Shown: one piece after another, positions 42,554-43,578 of the stretch
How positions within the stretch are numbered: position 1 is the first letter of the stretch
Layout: every line of letters begins with the position of its first letter
NCBI RefSeq assembly: GCF_000337495.1
Contig: NZ_AOIS01000054.1
Location: 46,142-89,719 of the forward strand
DNA length: 43,578 nucleotides
Source of the DNA: Haloterrigena salina JCM 13891
GTDB taxonomy: Archaea > Halobacteriota > Halobacteria > Halobacteriales > Natrialbaceae
Direction: 5' to 3'
Made by a program: the position numbers and the translations under genes
The notes under the pieces: model-generated
What the model was told of the DNA's origin: nothing
The model's input: the letters and a program-made list of their open reading frames with translations, nothing else
The model's database searches: none

Positions 42554-43495
42554 ATGGCGCAGAACCCCCGTACGTCCGAGACGGACACCACGCCGACTAC
42601 AGGCCGTAACGACGGATTAAGCCGCCGCAGCTACGTGCGCTCGGTCGCCGCGGCCGCCGCCGCGGTGACGTCGTTCGGCGCCGCCGGCACGGCGTCCGCC
42701 CAAGGCGACTACGAGGTCATCGAAGCCAGCGGCCAGACGATCACCGTCGGCGACGGTGAGACCTGGGAGAACAAACTCCTCGACCTGACGAACGGCCAGG
42801 ACGTCGTCGTCGTCACCGAGGGAAGCGACTGGACGATCCGAAACGTCGGCGTCAAGGGCCGCAACACCTCCGGCACCGGCTCTTCGATGTTCGGCATCTC
42901 CGACGCCGGCGGCTCGAGCACCATCGAGAACGTCTACCTCGGCGACGGCTCCGACGAGCGAAACGCCAGCTCGAGCGGTCACGGGCAGACGGCCTTCTGG
43001 GCCAACCCCGAGCACTCCGGCCACATCGACATGAAGAACGTCAACATCCAGAACTTCGCGGACAACGCGGTCTACGGCTCCGCGCCGGGCAACGCCGGCG
43101 GCGGGACGATCCACATCGACCGCTGTTTCGCCGCGAACTGTTACGTCTCCCACTTCCGTCTCGCGACGGCGGGAAGCAAGGTGACGAACTCCAGCGTCCT
43201 CGTCGACGACGAGGGCTACGCCGGCCGCGGTATCTGGGCGTGGGCCCCCGGTCCGATCGAGGTCAAGAACTGCCAGATCTCGATGAACGGGCAGAACACC
43301 GCGATCGACGCCGGCGCCAACGGCAAGGGCACCGAGGTCGTCCTCCAGGACACCGACTACGACGAGCAGGCCGGCATCGCCGAACACGCCGGCTCGAACG
43401 TCCGACTCGAGGGCGACTCGGGCACCAACCCCGAGGCGTTCATGCCGAAGGGAACCCCGACCAGCGCCGAGGAAGCCGCCTCCGGTTCCAACTAA
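42554..43495 (+). CDS. Tat-exported right-handed beta-helix (pectate-lyase-like) protein
   Basis: The 313-residue product has a twin-arginine signal: Arg24-Arg25 in LSRRSYVRS, an alanine-rich hydrophobic stretch, and likely cleavage after Ala49 (GTASA). The mature part has regular repeats rich in N, G and V (TIRNVGVKGRN, IENVYLGDGS, DMKNVNIQNF), the signature of a parallel beta-helix as in pectate lyases and other glycan-binding proteins. The C-terminus is acidic and without an anchor. Such secreted proteins bind, cut or modify polysaccharides, which fits this locus; no catalytic set is certain. ATG 42554 is supported by the TATA-like box. Confidence 0.85.
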   Translation: MAQNPRTSETDTTPTTGRNDGLSRRSYVRSVAAAAAAVTSFGAAGTASAQGDYEVIEASGQTITVGDGETWENKLLDLTNGQDVVVVTEGSDWTIRNVGVKGRNTSGTGSSMFGISDAGGSSTIENVYLGDGSDERNASSSGHGQTAFWANPEHSGHIDMKNVNIQNFADNAVYGSAPGNAGGGTIHIDRCFAANCYVSHFRLATAGSKVTNSSVLVDDEGYAGRGIWAWAPGPIEVKNCQISMNGQNTAIDAGANGKGTEVVLQDTDYDEQAGIAEHAGSNVRLEGDSGTNPEAFMPKGTPTSAEEAASGSN

Positions 43496-43578
43496 CGCCC
43501 CGCTGACGCGACGGCCCCCTTCCCTCCCCGATCGCCTCCGCGATCGGTTCGCCGCCCCCCGCTGACGCCCCCTCCACC

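Noticed and set aside
1-43578. tRNA, rRNA, insertion sequence or integrase
   Set aside because: Both strands were read for tRNA-like arms, transposase motifs and terminal repeats; nothing convincing was found, though a covariance-model search was not possible.

Overview
This window is haloarchaeal chromosomal DNA. It is very GC-rich, its proteins are strongly acidic, its genes have TATA boxes about 28 bases ahead of apparently leaderless starts, and it carries haloarchaeal families (Bat-type HTH-10 regulators, DUF5786-like and DUF7563-like small proteins, PilB/PilC-type ATPase and membrane pair, Orc1/Cdc6). The genus cannot be fixed from sequence alone; a Natrialbales-type organism is a guess.

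Region 1 (1-4076) is the end of a type IV pilus-like operon: a hypothetical protein cut by the window edge, a secretion ATPase and its polytopic membrane partner. Region 2 (about 4080-6430) is a visibly AT-richer island with an orc1/cdc6 gene and a probable replication origin. An AT-rich unwinding stretch (5511-5590) is flanked by outward-pointing copies of an ORB-like repeat (core AACAGCGGAAC followed by a G-rich run), with further copies upstream of the gene and at 6070-6351. Region 3 (6428-12583) holds an XPB-like helicase, then a ParA ATPase and a small acidic protein with a ribbon-helix-helix-like C-terminus (minus strand). About 1 kb of non-coding DNA follows, then a divergent HerA/DUF87-type ATPase with a long coiled coil and a winged helix. 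That non-coding stretch carries eight clusters of tandem units in strict 9-bp phase, with the palindromic consensus GTNTANAC plus one base. This looks like a centromere-type array. Its position beside parA and an origin suggests an uncharacterised archaeal origin-and-partition locus, and it is the most interesting part of the window.

Region 4 (12594-43495) is mostly a surface-polysaccharide or glycan region: a DegT-type aminotransferase, two alkaline-phosphatase-superfamily enzymes, a FemAB-like transferase, a GlmU-like enzyme and GlmS (UDP-GlcNAc supply), a DUF354 protein, a GT4 glycosyltransferase, an oxidoreductase/DUF362/SDR operon, a polysaccharide deacetylase, a GNAT enzyme, a QueC-like PP-loop protein, a large membrane protein and a Tat-exported beta-helix protein. 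Embedded in it are two Bat-type regulators, a UspA protein, a small winged-helix protein and small haloarchaeal proteins. Seven transcription units of this region share an unusual promoter element, ATAACAAA(A/G)C or a one-base variant, which points to co-regulation. No tRNA or rRNA gene, insertion sequence or CRISPR array was recognised.
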